64,000 bases of DNA from contig NZ_CP133465.1 of assembly GCF_031191185.1 (NCBI RefSeq), positions 1,484,001-1,548,000 of the forward strand. The letters run 5' to 3'. The position numbers and the translations under genes were made by a program. Positions 63,247-64,000 of the stretch are shown here, piece by piece. The stretch comes from Prevotella nigrescens. Lineage in GTDB: Bacteria > Bacteroidota > Bacteroidia > Bacteroidales > Bacteroidaceae. Each line of letters starts with the position of its first letter. The stretch's first letter is position 1. The notes under the pieces were generated by a model. That model did not search any database. It was not told where the DNA came from and worked only from the letters and a program-made list of their open reading frames with translations.

Positions 63247-64000
63247 TTATTTCTTGGGGCAACCCGTCCAAGGCTTCAGCTGCTTGAAGAAGTCGTTGCC
63301 TTTGTCGTCTACAAGGATAAATGCGGGGAAGTCTTCAACTGTAATCTTATAAACGGCTTCCATACCGAGTTCAGGATATTCCACACATTCTATGCTCTTG
63401 ATGCTGCTTTGCGAAAGTACGGCAGCCACACCGCCGATAGTTCCGAGATAGAAACCGCCGTGCTTCTTGCAGGCATCGGTAACTACTTGCGTACGATTAC
63501 CTTTGGCTATCATTACGAGCGAGCCTCCATTGGCTTGGAATTCATCGACGTATGGATCCATACGGTTGGCAGTTGTCGGTCCCATAGAGCCGCAGGGGTA
63601 TCCCTTTGGTGTCTTTGCAGGACCTGCATACAGCACTGGATAGTCTTTGATGTACTGTGGCAACGGTTCGCCGGCATCGAGGCGAGCCTTGAGTTTTGCG
63701 TGTGCAATGTCGCGCGCCACGATAATTGTACCTTTCAGACTCACACGAGTAGAGACAGGATATTTGGTAAGTTCGGCACGAACAGCATCGATGCCCTTGT
63801 CCAAGTCGATTTCTATGCCCTTCGCACCTTCGCCTGGCTTGCGGTATTCTTCAGGAATAAGCTCGCCTGGGTTGGTGTCCATCTTCTCCAACCAAATACC
63901 GTCTTTGTTGATTTTGCCCTTTATGTTGCGGTCGGCAGAACAAGATACGCCCATACCAATAGGCACGCTGGCACCGTGGCGTGGCAGACGAATGATGCGA
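63247..64000 (-). CDS. Fumarate hydratase class I, C-terminal part
   Basis: The last 251 residues of an iron-sulfur fumarase, whose N-terminal part lies beyond the window. It interconverts fumarate and malate. Visible are [20 protein letters not shown], the C-terminal beta-domain with [18 protein letters not shown], the substrate segment [18 protein letters not shown], and [23 protein letters not shown] (given in part). The final [12 protein letters not shown] is a class I signature. In anaerobic Prevotella this step belongs to the reductive branch that makes succinate. No start is visible inside the window. Confidence 0.94.
   Translation of the reverse strand, partial: RIIRLPRHGASVPIGMGVSCSADRNIKGKINKDGIWLEKMDTNPGELIPEEYRKPGEGAKGIEIDLDKGIDAVRAELTKYPVSTRVSLKGTIIVARDIAHAKLKARLDAGEPLPQYIKDYPVLYAGPAKTPKGYPCGSMGPTTANRMDPYVDEFQANGGSLVMIAKGNRTQVVTDACKKHGGFYLGTIGGVAAVLSQSSIKSIECVEYPELGMEAVYKITVEDFPAFILVDDKGNDFFKQLKPWTGCPKK

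Overview
The window reads as chromosome of a Bacteroidales bacterium, most likely an oral Prevotella of the P. intermedia / P. nigrescens type. The evidence is as follows. Genes are preceded by the Bacteroidetes promoter pattern (TTTG, 19-21 bp, TAnnTTTG) rather than a sigma-70 one. Several secreted proteins end in a type IX secretion (T9SS) sorting domain. Lipoproteins carry acidic residues right after the lipobox Cys. Bacteroidetes-only families (DUF4827, DUF4924, DUF4374, a Rho with a long disordered insert) are present, and glycine decarboxylase P is split in two. No tRNA, rRNA or CRISPR array was found. The genus is an inference.

Layout. 1-5.1 kb: cutC (partial) and a GH29 fucosidase, then a Tyr/Trp/Gly-rich secreted protein and a FadL/TodX-type outer-membrane protein. 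5.1-10.5 kb: two paralogous thioredoxin-like T9SS proteins, one frameshifted, around a surface lipoprotein. 10.8-15.1 kb: a nucleotidyltransferase, nrnA and rho, followed by a candidate structured RNA. 15.6-19.0 kb (minus): a secreted hypothetical, ruvC, an MBL-fold hydrolase, rsmG and a DUF3298-like lipoprotein. 19.1-25.4 kb (plus): a HAD phosphatase, panB, a DUF4827 lipoprotein, glmM, engB and an ABC-F ATPase. 25.4-27.0 kb looks empty but holds a palindromic repeat, a 49-codon gene with full expression signals and a second candidate RNA. 27.0-30.3 kb: an OMP, pepD, a tiny membrane protein and an OmpH-like lipoprotein.

30.6-34.5 kb (minus): ftsY, rimO, an HU protein and an unusual HU-transmembrane-LysM-like protein. 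34.8-40.7 kb: a SMI1/KNR4 protein, an IS30 transposase remnant and two large T9SS cargo proteins. 41-48.5 kb: prfC, rfbD, DUF4924, a LysE exporter, a ROK kinase, a Crp/Fnr regulator and hcp. A complete IS4-family element with a 13-bp target duplication lies between hcp and the glycine-cleavage operon (gcvT-gcvH-gcvPA-gcvPB-lpd). After it come a third candidate RNA or leader, ribE, a Cys-rich TonB-domain protein, then (minus) a TonB-dependent receptor with a DUF4374 lipoprotein and a TetR regulator, and finally class I fumarase (partial).

Most of the window is housekeeping. The parts most likely to be new are the HU-TM-LysM protein, which by topology could link DNA to peptidoglycan; the 49-residue gene; and the promoter-to-terminator units without a credible ORF at about 15.3, 26.4 and 56.5 kb. 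All functional statements rest on motif and family recognition by eye; no search or folding program was run.
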